From assembly GCF_025950095.1 (NCBI RefSeq), contig NZ_JAPDDR010000002.1:496001-560000 (forward strand): 64,000 bases of DNA, given 5' to 3'. Of the stretch, positions 36,478 through 45,974 are shown piece by piece (positions within the stretch are counted from its first letter, which is position 1; the number at the start of each line of letters is the position of its first letter). The notes beneath the pieces were generated by a model, which did no database searches, was not told where the DNA came from, and saw only the letters and a program-made list of their open reading frames with translations. Source of the stretch: Luteolibacter rhizosphaerae (GTDB taxonomy: Bacteria; Verrucomicrobiota; Verrucomicrobiia; Verrucomicrobiales; Akkermansiaceae). Both the position numbers and the translations under genes were made by a program.

Positions 36478-39255
36478 ATGAGCTTAAAACCGAAGCCCCA
36501 CGATACGTTTACCCGGAGCCTGGTGATCGGTGTATTGCTGACTGTGGCAGCCGTCACAGCCCGATGGCTTCTTGCGCCATGGCTCGGAAATCGCCTTACT
36601 CTGGTGACCCTCTTTCCTGCCGTTGCGGTCGTCGTTTGGCTGGCCGGTTACCGAGCTGCCATCATACCCGCGGTGATTGGCTTTCTCCTCTGCGACACAC
36701 TCTTCATGGATGGGACGTGGCCGGCGGTTCCACGAACGGTTTCGGCAATCACCTTCGCTGTTGCGATCACGTTCGTGATCGTGAGCGGGGAATCAATGCG
36801 ACGTCATCGCGCCTTGGCCGATGCCAGGAAAAATCTTCTTCATACTACTTTGCAGAGCATCGGGGATGGGGTGATTACGACCGATCCGAAAGGGACCGTA
36901 ACCGATCTTAACAAGGTGGCATCCGCACTCACCGGTTGGTCCTTGACCGAGGCAGTGGGCCGCCCCGTTACCGAGGTGTTCCCCATCATTAATGAAACTT
37001 CGAGGCTCCACGTTCCAAACCCGGTAATGCGGGCTTTAGCCGAGAACGCCGTGGTGGGATTGGCAAACCACACCTTGCTGATTTCGAAAAATGGTACCGA
37101 AACTCCAATCGACGACAGCGCGGCACCGATCACCGACTCAAAGGGCTCGATCCTGGGCGGAGTGTTGATCTTCCGCGATATCGCCGAACGCCGCCTTACG
37201 GAAGCAAAGCTTCAACAAAGTGAACAACGGCACCGGTTCCTAGCCGAACTCGCATCGGCCACGCAACACCTGACCGAGGCTGAGGAAATAATGTCGACCA
37301 CAGCGCGGATGCTCGCCCAGTTTCTAGCTGTTGACCGATGCGCCTACGCAGTTGTCGAAGACGAAGCGGTTTTTGACATAACCGGGGACTACGGGCCAAC
37401 GGTTGCCAGTATTGTTGGAAAATGGGACGTTGCTGCTTTCGGCCCGGAGTGCGTCCGACGCATGTTGGCGAACGAACCCTTCGTGGTTGAGGACGTTGAT
37501 GCGGATACGCGTGTTGCAGATTCCACAGCAGCTTATCGAGCAACCTCAATCAGGGCCGTGATTTGTGTGCCATTGTTCAAAGACGGAAAGTTCACGGCCG
37601 CGATGGCTGTGCACCAAACCATTCCGCGCAAATGGTCCTCCGCGGACATTGAAGTGGTCCGCGTGGTGGTAAGCCGTTGCTGGGAATCACTCGAGCGGGC
37701 CCGATCCAACCGGGCCCTAAAAGCGAGTGCCGAGCGGCTGACTTTGGCCCTGGCTGCAGCTCAGCTCGGCGACTGGAGTTGGGATGCCGGAACCGACATC
37801 GTGGATCTTTCGCCGCGCGCTGCCGAAATATTCGGGTTGGATGAGACAACGGAGATTGAGTGGAAGGAAATGCAATCGCTATTAGACCCTGAAGACGCCG
37901 AGCTGGCCAAAGAGGCGGTGGAACGAGCCATGGCATCCGACTCCCAGTATGACATGGAGTATAGGGTAAATAGAAACGGCTCCGAAGTATGGGTGGCGGC
38001 ACTAGGTCGCGCGACATTCAAGGACGGAATCCCCATGGGAATGTACGGCGTTGTTCAGGACATCACTCCCCGCAAAGCACTGGAAAAGGAACTCTTGGAT
38101 CAAGCGGTGGAACTTGCGATGGCAGACCGCCAGAAGGATGACTTCATTGCATTGCTAGCCCACGAGCTGAGAAATCCGCTCGCGCCAGTCAGGACCGGCT
38201 TGGAGCTTCTCCGTGTTGGCACTAACGAGCCGAACGGCATCGAACGGGTGCGAAGCATGATGGAACGTCAGCTCAACCACATGGTCCGGCTGGTGGACGA
38301 TCTGTTGGACGTGTCGCGCATCACCAGGAACAAACTGTCTTTACAGTTCGAACCGGTGTTGTTCCGGGACGCGGTATCCCACGCGCTGGAAACTGTGGGT
38401 CCGCAACTCGAAAGCTCCAAGCAAACAGTCCGCGTTCGCTTGGACGACCCTGACGTCATTGTCTGGGCAGATCCGACACGTCTTTCCCAGGTTCTCGGGA
38501 ACTTGCTCGCGAACGCTTCGAAATTCTCACCCTCAGGGGCCGCGATCGAGGTCAGAGGCACTGTCGAGCGCGATAATGCAGTAGTGTCCGTAAGCGATCC
38601 CGGGATTGGCATCTCATTCGAGGACCTCCCGCACGTATTCAGCATTTTCGCCCAGGCGGCACGATCAATCTCTTCGTCAAAGGGCGGGCTTGGACTCGGG
38701 CTTCATCTCGCAAGATCACTAATGGAACTTCAAGGCGGTTCACTTGAGGCCAAAAGCGGAGGATTGGGGAAGGGCAGCACGTTCACACTTTCGATCCCCA
38801 CGCTACAATGTCGCGAGGTCGATACCAAGGAGAGAGAGGACCGCCACTCAGGGGCATCCCCACTTCAGGGGATGAAAGTGCTGGTTGCCGACGACAATGC
38901 CGATGCGCTCGAAGCTCTTTCCCTTCTGCTCTCTACCTTGGGTGCTGATGTCCTAGCTGCCCGAGGAGGATCCGAAGCGATCTCTGTTTTTCAGAAATCC
39001 AGTGTGGAATTGATCCTGATGGACGTGGGGATGCCGGAGGTTGACGGCCTGCAAGCAACGAAGCTGATCAGGAGCCTTGATGGCGGCCATCGGCCTATCA
39101 TCATAGCGCTCACCGGCTGGGGCCGGCCGGAAGATCGCGATGCGACTGCCGAGGCGGGATGCAACGGTCATCTGGTGAAGCCCGTTAAAATAGCAGAACT
39201 GGAGTCGCTGATTGCGGCGCTGGGCGGTGCCCGAAAAGGTAAAAATGAGCAATGA
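36478..39255 (+). CDS. Hybrid sensor histidine kinase/response regulator
   Basis: The 925-residue protein has an N-terminal membrane module of four helices (about 13-105, DUF4118-like), a PAS domain (about 115-240), a GAF domain (about 250-405), a second PAS (about 415-535) and a HisKA domain with H562 in ALLAHELRNPLAP. An ATPase domain follows (NLLANASKFSP, GLGLGLHLARSL), then a receiver with the phospho-acceptor D849 in LILMDVGMPEVDG and a conserved K in LVKPVK. No separate response regulator or output gene is adjacent, so the partner is unknown. It begins 40 bases after the decayed phosphatase fragment. Confidence 0.93.
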   Translation: MSLKPKPHDTFTRSLVIGVLLTVAAVTARWLLAPWLGNRLTLVTLFPAVAVVVWLAGYRAAIIPAVIGFLLCDTLFMDGTWPAVPRTVSAITFAVAITFVIVSGESMRRHRALADARKNLLHTTLQSIGDGVITTDPKGTVTDLNKVASALTGWSLTEAVGRPVTEVFPIINETSRLHVPNPVMRALAENAVVGLANHTLLISKNGTETPIDDSAAPITDSKGSILGGVLIFRDIAERRLTEAKLQQSEQRHRFLAELASATQHLTEAEEIMSTTARMLAQFLAVDRCAYAVVEDEAVFDITGDYGPTVASIVGKWDVAAFGPECVRRMLANEPFVVEDVDADTRVADSTAAYRATSIRAVICVPLFKDGKFTAAMAVHQTIPRKWSSADIEVVRVVVSRCWESLERARSNRALKASAERLTLALAAAQLGDWSWDAGTDIVDLSPRAAEIFGLDETTEIEWKEMQSLLDPEDAELAKEAVERAMASDSQYDMEYRVNRNGSEVWVAALGRATFKDGIPMGMYGVVQDITPRKALEKELLDQAVELAMADRQKDDFIALLAHELRNPLAPVRTGLELLRVGTNEPNGIERVRSMMERQLNHMVRLVDDLLDVSRITRNKLSLQFEPVLFRDAVSHALETVGPQLESSKQTVRVRLDDPDVIVWADPTRLSQVLGNLLANASKFSPSGAAIEVRGTVERDNAVVSVSDPGIGISFEDLPHVFSIFAQAARSISSSKGGLGLGLHLARSLMELQGGSLEAKSGGLGKGSTFTLSIPTLQCREVDTKEREDRHSGASPLQGMKVLVADDNADALEALSLLLSTLGADVLAARGGSEAISVFQKSSVELILMDVGMPEVDGLQATKLIRSLDGGHRPIIIALTGWGRPEDRDATAEAGCNGHLVKPVKIAELESLIAALGGARKGKNEQ

Positions 39256-39435
39256 GTGTAGAGGCCCGCGGTGCACACCGCTTCAGGTTAAACGTTCCAC
39301 GGCCGGTCGCGCTTCGCAGCTACCTCCAATCGTGATTCGTGTGATGGAAGAAGCCGGTGATCCAATAGTTAGCCCCATCCTCCATCGGCACGGGACGGAA
39401 CGCGGTACCTCCGCATCCGCGCTTTCTCACCGTGG

Positions 39436-39768
39436 TTAGGGTAAGGAGGCAACGGCGTCAACAGCCGCCACGAAGTAGAATTCCTCGATCACGAACTGGA
39501 GCGTCAGGCAGCCATCGGTCCGGCTGGCCCTTAGCCCGCCATGGCAATATTCGCAGTTCTGCGCCTCCTCGTCGTCCCACGCCTTCTCCAGCAGCTCGCG
39601 GGCGATGCGTCTCATTTCGTCTTGTATCGGAACCCCGCCGTCTTGTTGGGGCCGCGTGCTGATGTTCCAGCCAACGGCCGCCGCGGCTACCGCAACCTTG
39701 GCGAAATTGAACTGCGCCATCGTGGTCTCGATGGCCCTTGAACGAAGTTCCGAGGGATCGGGATTCAT
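39436..39768 (-). CDS. Unknown 110-residue protein
   Basis: The frame from ATG 39768 (MNPDPSELRSRAIETTMAQF) holds an alanine-rich helix (FAKVAVAAAAVGWN), a C-x-x-C pair in QNCEYCHGGL and a hydrophobic C terminus (FVIEEFYFVAAVDAV). No family is recognised; the C-x-x-C could bind metal. ATG 39786 is an alternative start. It is divergently placed from the Hsp20 gene about 200 bases away. Confidence 0.6.
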   Translation of the reverse strand: MNPDPSELRSRAIETTMAQFNFAKVAVAAAAVGWNISTRPQQDGGVPIQDEMRRIARELLEKAWDDEEAQNCEYCHGGLRASRTDGCLTLQFVIEEFYFVAAVDAVASLP

Positions 39769-39968
39769 GGGGAGAATCATGTACAAAAGTCGGCGGATTT
39801 CAACCCTGCCGGGCGTGAATGAGCTCCCTTTCAGCTCGCGAAAAAATTCTCGTTCAGGTCAGACAAGACGCGCGGATTCTGTCGCTCCATGATTGAACCG
39901 GCTCGCTCGCGACCCGGCGGGGCGAGCGGGCTGCTAGATCAACCACCCGCCTTATCCATACTGGAAAT

Positions 39969-40424
39969 ATGAATGCATTGATTCGATGGGACCCGTTCCG
40001 CGAATTGGCTGATGTGCATGGTCGTCTGTCCAGCATCCTCGGCCGCTCCCCGCAGAACGGAACAAGTAACCAAGGTGAAACCGCAGCTTCACCGGATTGG
40101 AGTCCGGTGGTGGACATTGCGGAGAACGACGGCGGCTATCTGTTGAAGGTCGAGATCCCGGGCGTCCGGGAAGACGCCGTGTCGGTCCGATTGGAAGGCC
40201 GGAGCCTTACCGTCCAAGGCGAACGCAAACCCGAGTTGGGCAACGATGTGCGCTACCTGCGTATGGAGCGTGCCTACGGGACCTTCTCCCGGGTGTTCCA
40301 ACTTCCGGAAAACGTGAATTCCGAGAGCGTCGAGGCCCGGTTCAAATACGGAGTGCTTCAGATCCACATTGCCAAGAGCGAGGCATCCAAGCCCCGGGTG
40401 ATCGAAATCAAGGGAGAAACCTGA
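39969..40424 (+). CDS. Hsp20/alpha-crystallin family chaperone
   Basis: The 151-residue small heat-shock protein has an N-terminal arm (MNALIRWDPFRELADVHGRL), the alpha-crystallin domain (PVVDIAENDGGYLLKVEIPG, GRSLTVQGERK, GTFSRVFQLPENVNSESVEA, KYGVLQIHI) and the I-x-I-like tail (RVIEIKG). It holds unfolding proteins in the cytoplasm. The ATG gives a standard N terminus. A strong hairpin follows, then the exported tandem Hsp20 gene. Confidence 0.93.
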   Translation: MNALIRWDPFRELADVHGRLSSILGRSPQNGTSNQGETAASPDWSPVVDIAENDGGYLLKVEIPGVREDAVSVRLEGRSLTVQGERKPELGNDVRYLRMERAYGTFSRVFQLPENVNSESVEARFKYGVLQIHIAKSEASKPRVIEIKGET

Positions 40425-40481
40425 CGCGCTCGCCGCTGAGCCTCCAGCAGGCTCAAGACAGCAACCTGCATTCAAGAATGT

Positions 40482-40518
40482 GGTGGTCCTCCCGGTGCCA
40501 CCGGGTGGGCCACCCTTT
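40482..40518 (+). terminator. Hairpin after the Hsp20 gene
   Basis: The arms GGTGGTCC and GGGCCACC enclose a second pairing CCCGGTG/CACCGGG, giving a long, nearly complete stem followed by CTTTCT. It lies about 55 bases after the Hsp20 stop and 36 bases before the tandem Hsp20 gene. It may stop or attenuate transcription between them. Confidence 0.55.
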
Positions 40519-40553
40519 CTCATCAGCACCATTAACACCGAAAATAATCACCG

Positions 40554-41498
40554 ATGAAAAATCTATCACATCTCAAACGGAGCACCCGCCTGTTTGCGGG
40601 TGCGATAACGGCAGCCGGCTGCTCACTACTTCTGGCAGCTCCTTTCTTGGCCGCCGAGGAAAGTAAGGACCAAAGCTTTCTACAGAAAGTCCAGGACTGG
40701 CAGAACGACATGTCGACCAGGTTCCGGGACACGTGGAGAAATCTCCGGAAGGAGGGAACTCCATCGGTCGTCTCCGCTTCGATCGATCTGCGCGAGCAGC
40801 AAGAGAACTACATGCTCCGTCTGGACCTGCCTGGCCGCGATCTGGAGCGAGTGGAGGTCAGCTTGAAAGGCAACGTACTCCACATTTTGGTTCCGGAGGA
40901 GGGGAACCTTGGGCGATACGAGCAAAACGTAGAGCTTGCCGGGGCCAAGCCGGGAGTCGAGCCGCTGATCGACCGCAGGAAAAATGATGGAATCATCACC
41001 GTGACCGTCGCCAAGGGAAAGCAGGCACTATCGCCACTTTCAAGGGGGGTGGTCCCGGACATCGCACTCCTCGCTCCTTCCAAGTGGGAGAGCGATGTGC
41101 TGCGGAAGATGGAAGACCTCCAGCGTGAGATGGATGAGATCTTCCAGAGCGGCTTTGGGAAGGTTCCCCGTGCCCCTGAGCTATCGCTTTACTTCGACCA
41201 GCCGAGATTCGGATCGTTCATCGACCTGAAAGAGGACGGTTCCAATTATGTCGTAACCGCCTACCTGCCCCAACGCGACGTCAAGAACGTCAAGGCTACC
41301 CTCGAGGGCAGGATCCTAAAGATTGAAGCCGCGGCCGAAAACAGTCCGACGAAGTCCGGTGACGACGGGAAGACGTCGGTTACACGGCGAGCCTACTATT
41401 CGCAGCACCTTACCCTGCCGGGCGAGGTCAAGGCCGACCAATTAAACGTGGAGACGAAGGAAGGACTCTTGAAAATCGTGGTGCCGAAAGCCGGGTAA
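40554..41498 (+). CDS. Exported protein with two tandem Hsp20 domains
   Basis: The 314-residue protein begins with a positively charged, hydrophobic signal peptide (LFAGAITAAGCSLLLAAPFL, cleavage near AAE about 33). Two alpha-crystallin-like domains follow: about 70-160 (VVSASIDLREQQENYMLRLD, NVLHILVPEE) and about 215-314 (FIDLKEDGSNYVVTAYLPQR, GRILKIEAAAE, GLLKIVVPKAG), joined by a charged helix (VLRKMEDLQREMDEIFQSGF). Small heat-shock proteins are normally cytoplasmic and single-domain, so export and tandem organisation are notable. The cysteine in AAGCS could be a lipidation site, which is less likely. Confidence 0.85.
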   Translation: MKNLSHLKRSTRLFAGAITAAGCSLLLAAPFLAAEESKDQSFLQKVQDWQNDMSTRFRDTWRNLRKEGTPSVVSASIDLREQQENYMLRLDLPGRDLERVEVSLKGNVLHILVPEEGNLGRYEQNVELAGAKPGVEPLIDRRKNDGIITVTVAKGKQALSPLSRGVVPDIALLAPSKWESDVLRKMEDLQREMDEIFQSGFGKVPRAPELSLYFDQPRFGSFIDLKEDGSNYVVTAYLPQRDVKNVKATLEGRILKIEAAAENSPTKSGDDGKTSVTRRAYYSQHLTLPGEVKADQLNVETKEGLLKIVVPKAG

Positions 41499-41635
41499 AA
41501 GGGCGCATCAGCGGTGGAGTCGGGAGGTTGCTCAAAACGAGTGGCTTCCCGCCTTCCCGTAAATCGTGTACCCAGCCGCGAGTGGGACGGCACGGTTGAA
41601 TAGCGCGTCGTCAGCAAGAGTCAGAATACTTACGA

Positions 41636-42067
41636 TTGGAAGTTTTGGAGCACGACACTCGGAAGGATTCAAGCCATCCCGCGGGCTCCGGTCACCTTTA
41701 TTTACAGGCGAATGTCTCACGGGCGCTATGGGAACTGATGGACCCTATCAAGTCGTGGGGAGAGCGTGTGCTATCGGCCTGCCGGCTGGTGCGCAGATCC
41801 CACGACGAAGAGTTCTTCACCTACTACATGTCCGATTCGACCCTGGCAGCGTGGCGGGATTGCGAACCCGGTCGATTCAACAAGGCGGATGAAGAGCTGG
41901 CAGACGTGGAGATTCGGGAACTTGCGAGCGCCCTGCGTTGCTATCTGAGAGGCGCGTTGGTTGACGAAGGGATCCGTCTCGCCGGCCAAGACCCCCGGCA
42001 ATTCGATGAGATCGGACTCATCACCCGGCGAGATCAAGACATGAGCCGTCCACACCGGAACGCCTGA
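41636..42067 (+). CDS. Unknown 143-residue protein
   Basis: The frame is helix-rich from about residue 35 (MDPIKSWGERVLSACRLVRR, then ADEELADVEIRELASALRC), with an R-R-S-H-D-E-E-F-F-T-Y-Y segment. No family is recognised. TTG 41636 is a weak start; ATG 41738 is a good alternative and would give 109 residues. It has no signal peptide. Confidence 0.5.
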   Translation: MEVLEHDTRKDSSHPAGSGHLYLQANVSRALWELMDPIKSWGERVLSACRLVRRSHDEEFFTYYMSDSTLAAWRDCEPGRFNKADEELADVEIRELASALRCYLRGALVDEGIRLAGQDPRQFDEIGLITRRDQDMSRPHRNA

Positions 42068-42251
42068 GAACGCGGCACTTTTGAGCCAGGGCGTTCCCAG
42101 CCTCCGCTAGGGAAGCCTATGCTGTGGCAGACCTTGAGCCGAAAGCCCGTCTCCCTGCATCTCCTCCCTTTCTTGGCTATCTGACGATCTCAGCGTCCCC
42201 AGCGCGACGTTCCCTCCATGTGGGGTTTCGATATGGAAAATTCGCACGTCT

Positions 42252-42278
42252 TGTCACAAATGGACGGCCTGAATCGTC
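42252..42278 (+). promoter_or_regulatory. Predicted ECF41 sigma-factor promoter
   Basis: TGTCACA at 42252-42258 and CGTC at 42275-42278 are separated by exactly 16 bases, matching the described ECF41 promoter pattern. It lies 12 bases before ATG 42290 of the carboxymuconolactone-decarboxylase gene, the usual sole target of ECF41 factors. The sigma gene at 42807 is therefore probably autoregulated through this promoter. Motif and spacing are seen directly; binding is inferred. Confidence 0.75.
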
Positions 42279-42289
42279 AGAATGGATGT

Positions 42290-42757
42290 ATGAACCAAGA
42301 CAGCACGCTTGTTGGCCGCATCGATCCATGGAAAGCCGCTCCCGAGGTCTTCAAGGCCGCGTTGGCTCTCGAAACCGCCGTCAAAAGCTTCGGAATCGAT
42401 CCAAAGATCCTTGAACTCATAAAGCTCCGCGCCTCCCAGATCAACGGCTGCGCTCATTGCATCAACTTACATTTCAACGATGCAGTCAAAGCGGGTGAAT
42501 CTCCCCAGCGATTGAATCTGCTGCCCGTATGGAGGGAAGCACCTCATCTCTACACGAATTCCGAGCGGGCTGTCCTGCGGTGGACCGAATCCCTCACCAA
42601 ACTGCCAGGCAATCACGTGAGCGACGAAGACTATGTTGAGATCAGTTCCCACTTCAACGAAGCTGAGGTGGCTCGCATCACGCTCGCGATTGCGACTATC
42701 AATGCTTGGAATCGATTCGGGACAGCGTTTCTCCCGACCGTTCCTGCTACCGCCTGA
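42290..42757 (+). CDS. Carboxymuconolactone decarboxylase/AhpD-like protein
   Basis: The 155-residue helical protein has the family redox motif in SQINGCAHCINLHFNDA (C-x-x-C plus His about five residues on) and LLPVWREAPHLY, matching alkylhydroperoxidase-like CMD proteins. It lies just upstream of an ECF41 sigma gene, the conserved pairing for this regulator group. The start at ATG 42290 is supported by the promoter just upstream; transcripts would have a very short leader. Its substrate is unknown. Confidence 0.88.
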   Translation: MNQDSTLVGRIDPWKAAPEVFKAALALETAVKSFGIDPKILELIKLRASQINGCAHCINLHFNDAVKAGESPQRLNLLPVWREAPHLYTNSERAVLRWTESLTKLPGNHVSDEDYVEISSHFNEAEVARITLAIATINAWNRFGTAFLPTVPATA

Positions 42758-42806
42758 CCTTCTTGGCGTGATTCTATCGAGAAAGCATCATCCTCTTCCG
42801 CCATCC

Positions 42807-43649
42807 ATGTCCTCCGCCAACGATCATCGTCCGCATCTTTTCGGCATCGCATATCGCATGCTCGGACGAGTTACCGAAGCGGAGGACATGGTTCAGGAGG
42901 CCTATCTCCGCTACCATTTGGAATTGGAGGGCAGCATCAGTCTTCCGAAAGCATGGCTGACGAAAGCCGTTACTCGTCTCTGTATCGACCAGTTGCGCTC
43001 CGCCCGCCGCCAACGTGAGGAATACGTCGGATCATGGCTTCCCGAACCGATCATCGGAGAAAATCTCCCTGACGAGCTGGCCGACACTTTGAGCACTGCG
43101 TTCATGCTAATGCTTGAGACGCTTTCTCCGGTCGACCGTGCGGTCTTCATTCTGCGCGAGGCATTTGACCATGACTATCCAGCGATTTCCGAGATCACCG
43201 GACGTTCCGAAGCTGCCTGTCGTCAGATCGTCTCCAGAGCCAAGGATAAGCTCGGTCGACAATCCACCAACGCACCTACGGCGACAGAGGAAGCCGAGCG
43301 GCTCGTGAGAGAGTTCCTTTCCGCCGCCCAATCGGGCGAACTCTCGCAGCTACTTGCGCTCCTCACCGATGATGCAATACTTTACAGCGACGGCGGCGGA
43401 AAGGTTCGCGCGGCGCTTCTCCCTATCTACGGTCCGGACAGAATTGGCCGTATGTTCATGGGGATGCGCCGCTTGAATACTGAAGGGAGTCCGCCTCCAA
43501 GATTCGTTACGATCAATGGCAGTCCGGGTGTTGTGATCAGTCACGGAGAGCAGGGGGTCAGCGTCATGACATTCGCTTTTGAAGGAAACCGAGTGAAGGC
43601 CGTCTATGTGGTCCGAAATCCAGATAAGATTGCCGGTGTCCTGCCTTGA
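42807..43649 (+). CDS. ECF41-type RNA polymerase sigma factor (SigJ-like)
   Basis: The 280-residue protein has sigma regions 2 and 4 (FGIAYRMLGRVTEAEDMVQE; FDHDYPAISEITGRSEAACR) and a SnoaL-like C-terminal domain of about 110 residues. The four ECF41 hallmark motifs are all present: WLPEP between the sigma regions, then DGGGK, NGSPG and NPDKI in the C-terminal domain, which acts as a built-in regulator instead of an anti-sigma factor. The start ATG 42807 is 49 bases after the CMD gene, so the two are co-transcribed. Confidence 0.93.
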   Translation: MSSANDHRPHLFGIAYRMLGRVTEAEDMVQEAYLRYHLELEGSISLPKAWLTKAVTRLCIDQLRSARRQREEYVGSWLPEPIIGENLPDELADTLSTAFMLMLETLSPVDRAVFILREAFDHDYPAISEITGRSEAACRQIVSRAKDKLGRQSTNAPTATEEAERLVREFLSAAQSGELSQLLALLTDDAILYSDGGGKVRAALLPIYGPDRIGRMFMGMRRLNTEGSPPPRFVTINGSPGVVISHGEQGVSVMTFAFEGNRVKAVYVVRNPDKIAGVLP

Positions 43650-43955
43650 AGGAACAAGCCTCTCACTAACCAAGCCGACACTCGCGGGGTCAAAACTAGC
43701 TTCCGCAGGTTGGGTCAAAAAAAGTCTACCAGTATATCCGATTTGTACTGGAAAGCATCAAGCTCTCGATCCTTTTACTGACAATGTAGTCGTGTTGAAA
43801 TTGCAGGCGCTTCCAGCAAAAGCGGCATTGGCGGAGAAGTTCCGCCGGTGTGGTCCGCGTTCATACATCCTGGCTTCGTTTGTAGGCCGACGCGATAACC
43901 TCGCCGCTTGGGCAATCACCCTAAAGAGTTCAAGATGCTAGGCCGGTCAATGCGC
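43650..43955. other. Intergenic region between converging genes
   Basis: The sigma-factor gene and the antiporter gene converge here. Only short, unconvincing frames are present and no clear hairpin terminator was seen. Confidence 0.4.
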
Positions 43956-45242
43956 TCACCTTTGACCGTGACGGTCCAGTAAGCGCGTAACCGGTGCTGC
44001 CAACATGCCGTGAACTACAATCGAGATTACGACGACGAGCCCCACAAACGCCCACAAGCGGCTCGCTTCGGGAAAAACATGCCGGTCGAGGGCAAACGCC
44101 ATGTAGTAGATCGACCCTATTCCACGGACCCCGAAAAAGCTGATGGCGATTCGCTCCCTCCATGTCGCTTCTGTAAACCCGATCATTCCCGCCATTCCGC
44201 TCATCGGTCGAATCACCAACACGGTCAGGACGGCCACCAGCGAGAGCTTCCAGTTGAGCGGGGCCAGGAGCCCACCCGCGAGAGCACCGCCGAGCGCGAG
44301 CAGTACGGTGGCCGTCAAAACTCGCTCGGCCATTTCTGAAAAAGAGTGGAGGGACTCGTGGTAGTCATGATCGCGCCGCTCGCTTCGTATGGCCACGGCT
44401 CCCACAAAGACGGCGAGGAATCCGTAAGCATCGATGTATTCCGTCGCTCCGTAGATGATTAGAGTAGCAGCCAATGCCCCAGGACCCACCATCGCGGTCG
44501 CCGCATGGTTCCGCATGGGTATTGCAAGAATGATCCGGCCCAGGAGATTGCCTAGAATCAGCCCGCAGAGAAGCCCTCCAATGATTCGATAGGTGACGTC
44601 GAAAGCGAACCAGTGGCTGGTCCAACCGGCCAAAGTGCCGTTCACTGCCAAAGAGAGAGCGGCGTAGACGAATGGGAAGGCCATGCCGTCGTTCAGGCCA
44701 GCCTCGGATGTAAGCACGAACCGGAACTCGTCTTCTTCGGCATTGTCTTGATCGCCCTCCTTGGCGACCTCGGCGTTTCGGGAGCCCCGCCGGGGTGGAC
44801 CGACTTGAATTTCTGATGCGAGAACGGGGTCGGTAGGAGCGATGGCCGCACCCACCAGCAAGGCTGCGGCAGGGGCCAGGCCGGCAATCCACCAGCCTGC
44901 CCAAGCGGCGGCGGCAATGGACAGGGGCATGGTTATGCCGAGTAGACGCCATGTTCCCTGCCATCGACTCCATCCAAAAGGCCGGTCGATTTTAAGTCCG
45001 GCACCCATCAGGGAAATGACCACAACTGCCTCTGCCAGCTTCTCTGTAGCGGCACCCGACTTCAAAAGATCGAGCGTATGAAGACCGAACGGTAGCGAGA
45101 ATACTGTAAAACCGAAGGCTAGCACGGCCATCGGCATCGAAACGGGGAGTCTCCACAGCAAGCGGGGAAGAAAGGCAGCGGCAAACATCGAAATTCCCAA
45201 GAAAACAACTAACAGGTCGCTTTGGTCGAAGTGCAGCACCAT
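43956..45242 (-). CDS. CPA1-family Na+/H+ antiporter
   Basis: The 428-residue membrane protein has about 12 predicted helices and the CPA1 signatures AAIAPTDPVLASEIQVGPP (ion-binding helix break) and FVLTSEAGLNDGMAFPFV (conserved N-D pair). An acidic loop (EVAKEGDQDNAEEDE) lies between them. There is no C-terminal nucleotide-binding domain. It exchanges sodium or potassium for protons across the inner membrane. It is a single gene transcribed opposite to its neighbours. Confidence 0.9.
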   Translation of the reverse strand: MVLHFDQSDLLVVFLGISMFAAAFLPRLLWRLPVSMPMAVLAFGFTVFSLPFGLHTLDLLKSGAATEKLAEAVVVISLMGAGLKIDRPFGWSRWQGTWRLLGITMPLSIAAAAWAGWWIAGLAPAAALLVGAAIAPTDPVLASEIQVGPPRRGSRNAEVAKEGDQDNAEEDEFRFVLTSEAGLNDGMAFPFVYAALSLAVNGTLAGWTSHWFAFDVTYRIIGGLLCGLILGNLLGRIILAIPMRNHAATAMVGPGALAATLIIYGATEYIDAYGFLAVFVGAVAIRSERRDHDYHESLHSFSEMAERVLTATVLLALGGALAGGLLAPLNWKLSLVAVLTVLVIRPMSGMAGMIGFTEATWRERIAISFFGVRGIGSIYYMAFALDRHVFPEASRLWAFVGLVVVISIVVHGMLAAPVTRLLDRHGQR

Positions 45243-45526
45243 TCAAATTAACATCGCGGGAAAGAATTCGCGAGCGAAGGTCCATTCTCCGAAACAGAGG
45301 TGAACATCTGCCGGCCCGCAAAATGTGGAGGGAATCAACGGGGGATTGAGCTCCGATGGAGGAATGCCAGTAAATGGTTGGTTAAGGTGGCTGTTCGAGC
45401 CCGGCTCGCCGTCACCGAGGCTGGCTCTTCAAAAAGGCTGCCGGCGGTTGCAGTGAGCAGATTGACGGCCGCCACGAGCATCCTTGGATTGATCTTTTCG
45501 CTGGCGACCTTGAGTCCGATCTACAA

Positions 45527-45880
45527 GTGAAAATCGGCCACGATGAGGGTTATTACATCGCTAGTGGGGTGGAGTGCCCTCACGGTGCGGACATGAAGCA
45601 TCATTTTGCTGCCCTTGAGGCCCTCTTGGACTCGATTAATCCAATCGATCAGGTTGAGAGCCTGAAGGCATTTGCCGCGATCGACGCGGTTACGCGAGTC
45701 CTCGAAGAAAGCTTCGAGATTCCCCCATACCCGGCGGAAAAGCTGCGAAAATTTCGCGGGGAGGCGCTCCACGCCATCGTTCCCGGCGAATTGACGAGGC
45801 ACCTTCCATCCTCACACTATATCGCAGAGGCGCGCTTCGCGCTGAGGCAAGCGAACGAAGAACTTGTCAAGGACGACTAG
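45527..45880 (+). CDS. Unknown 117-residue protein
   Basis: The protein has helices with an alternating hydrophobic pattern (HHFAALEALLDSINPIDQVE, LKAFAAIDAVTRVLEESFEI), ending RFALRQANEELVKDD. No family is recognised. GTG 45527 would start it; ATG 45593 is an alternative that keeps the helical core. It lies before a decayed receiver fragment and a histidine kinase. Confidence 0.5.
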   Translation: MKIGHDEGYYIASGVECPHGADMKHHFAALEALLDSINPIDQVESLKAFAAIDAVTRVLEESFEIPPYPAEKLRKFRGEALHAIVPGELTRHLPSSHYIAEARFALRQANEELVKDD

Positions 45881-45974
45881 CCCATCCTGTGCACGATCGA
45901 CTCATGCAATCTGCCCTTATACCTGCTTCTACCGGGTTGCGTCGCACATCGCGTTCTCACCTCTGGCTCCAAGA

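Noticed and set aside
41738-42067. Shorter start for the unknown gene at 41636
   Set aside because: Not adopted because neither start has a clear ribosome binding site; it is kept as an alternative in the entry.
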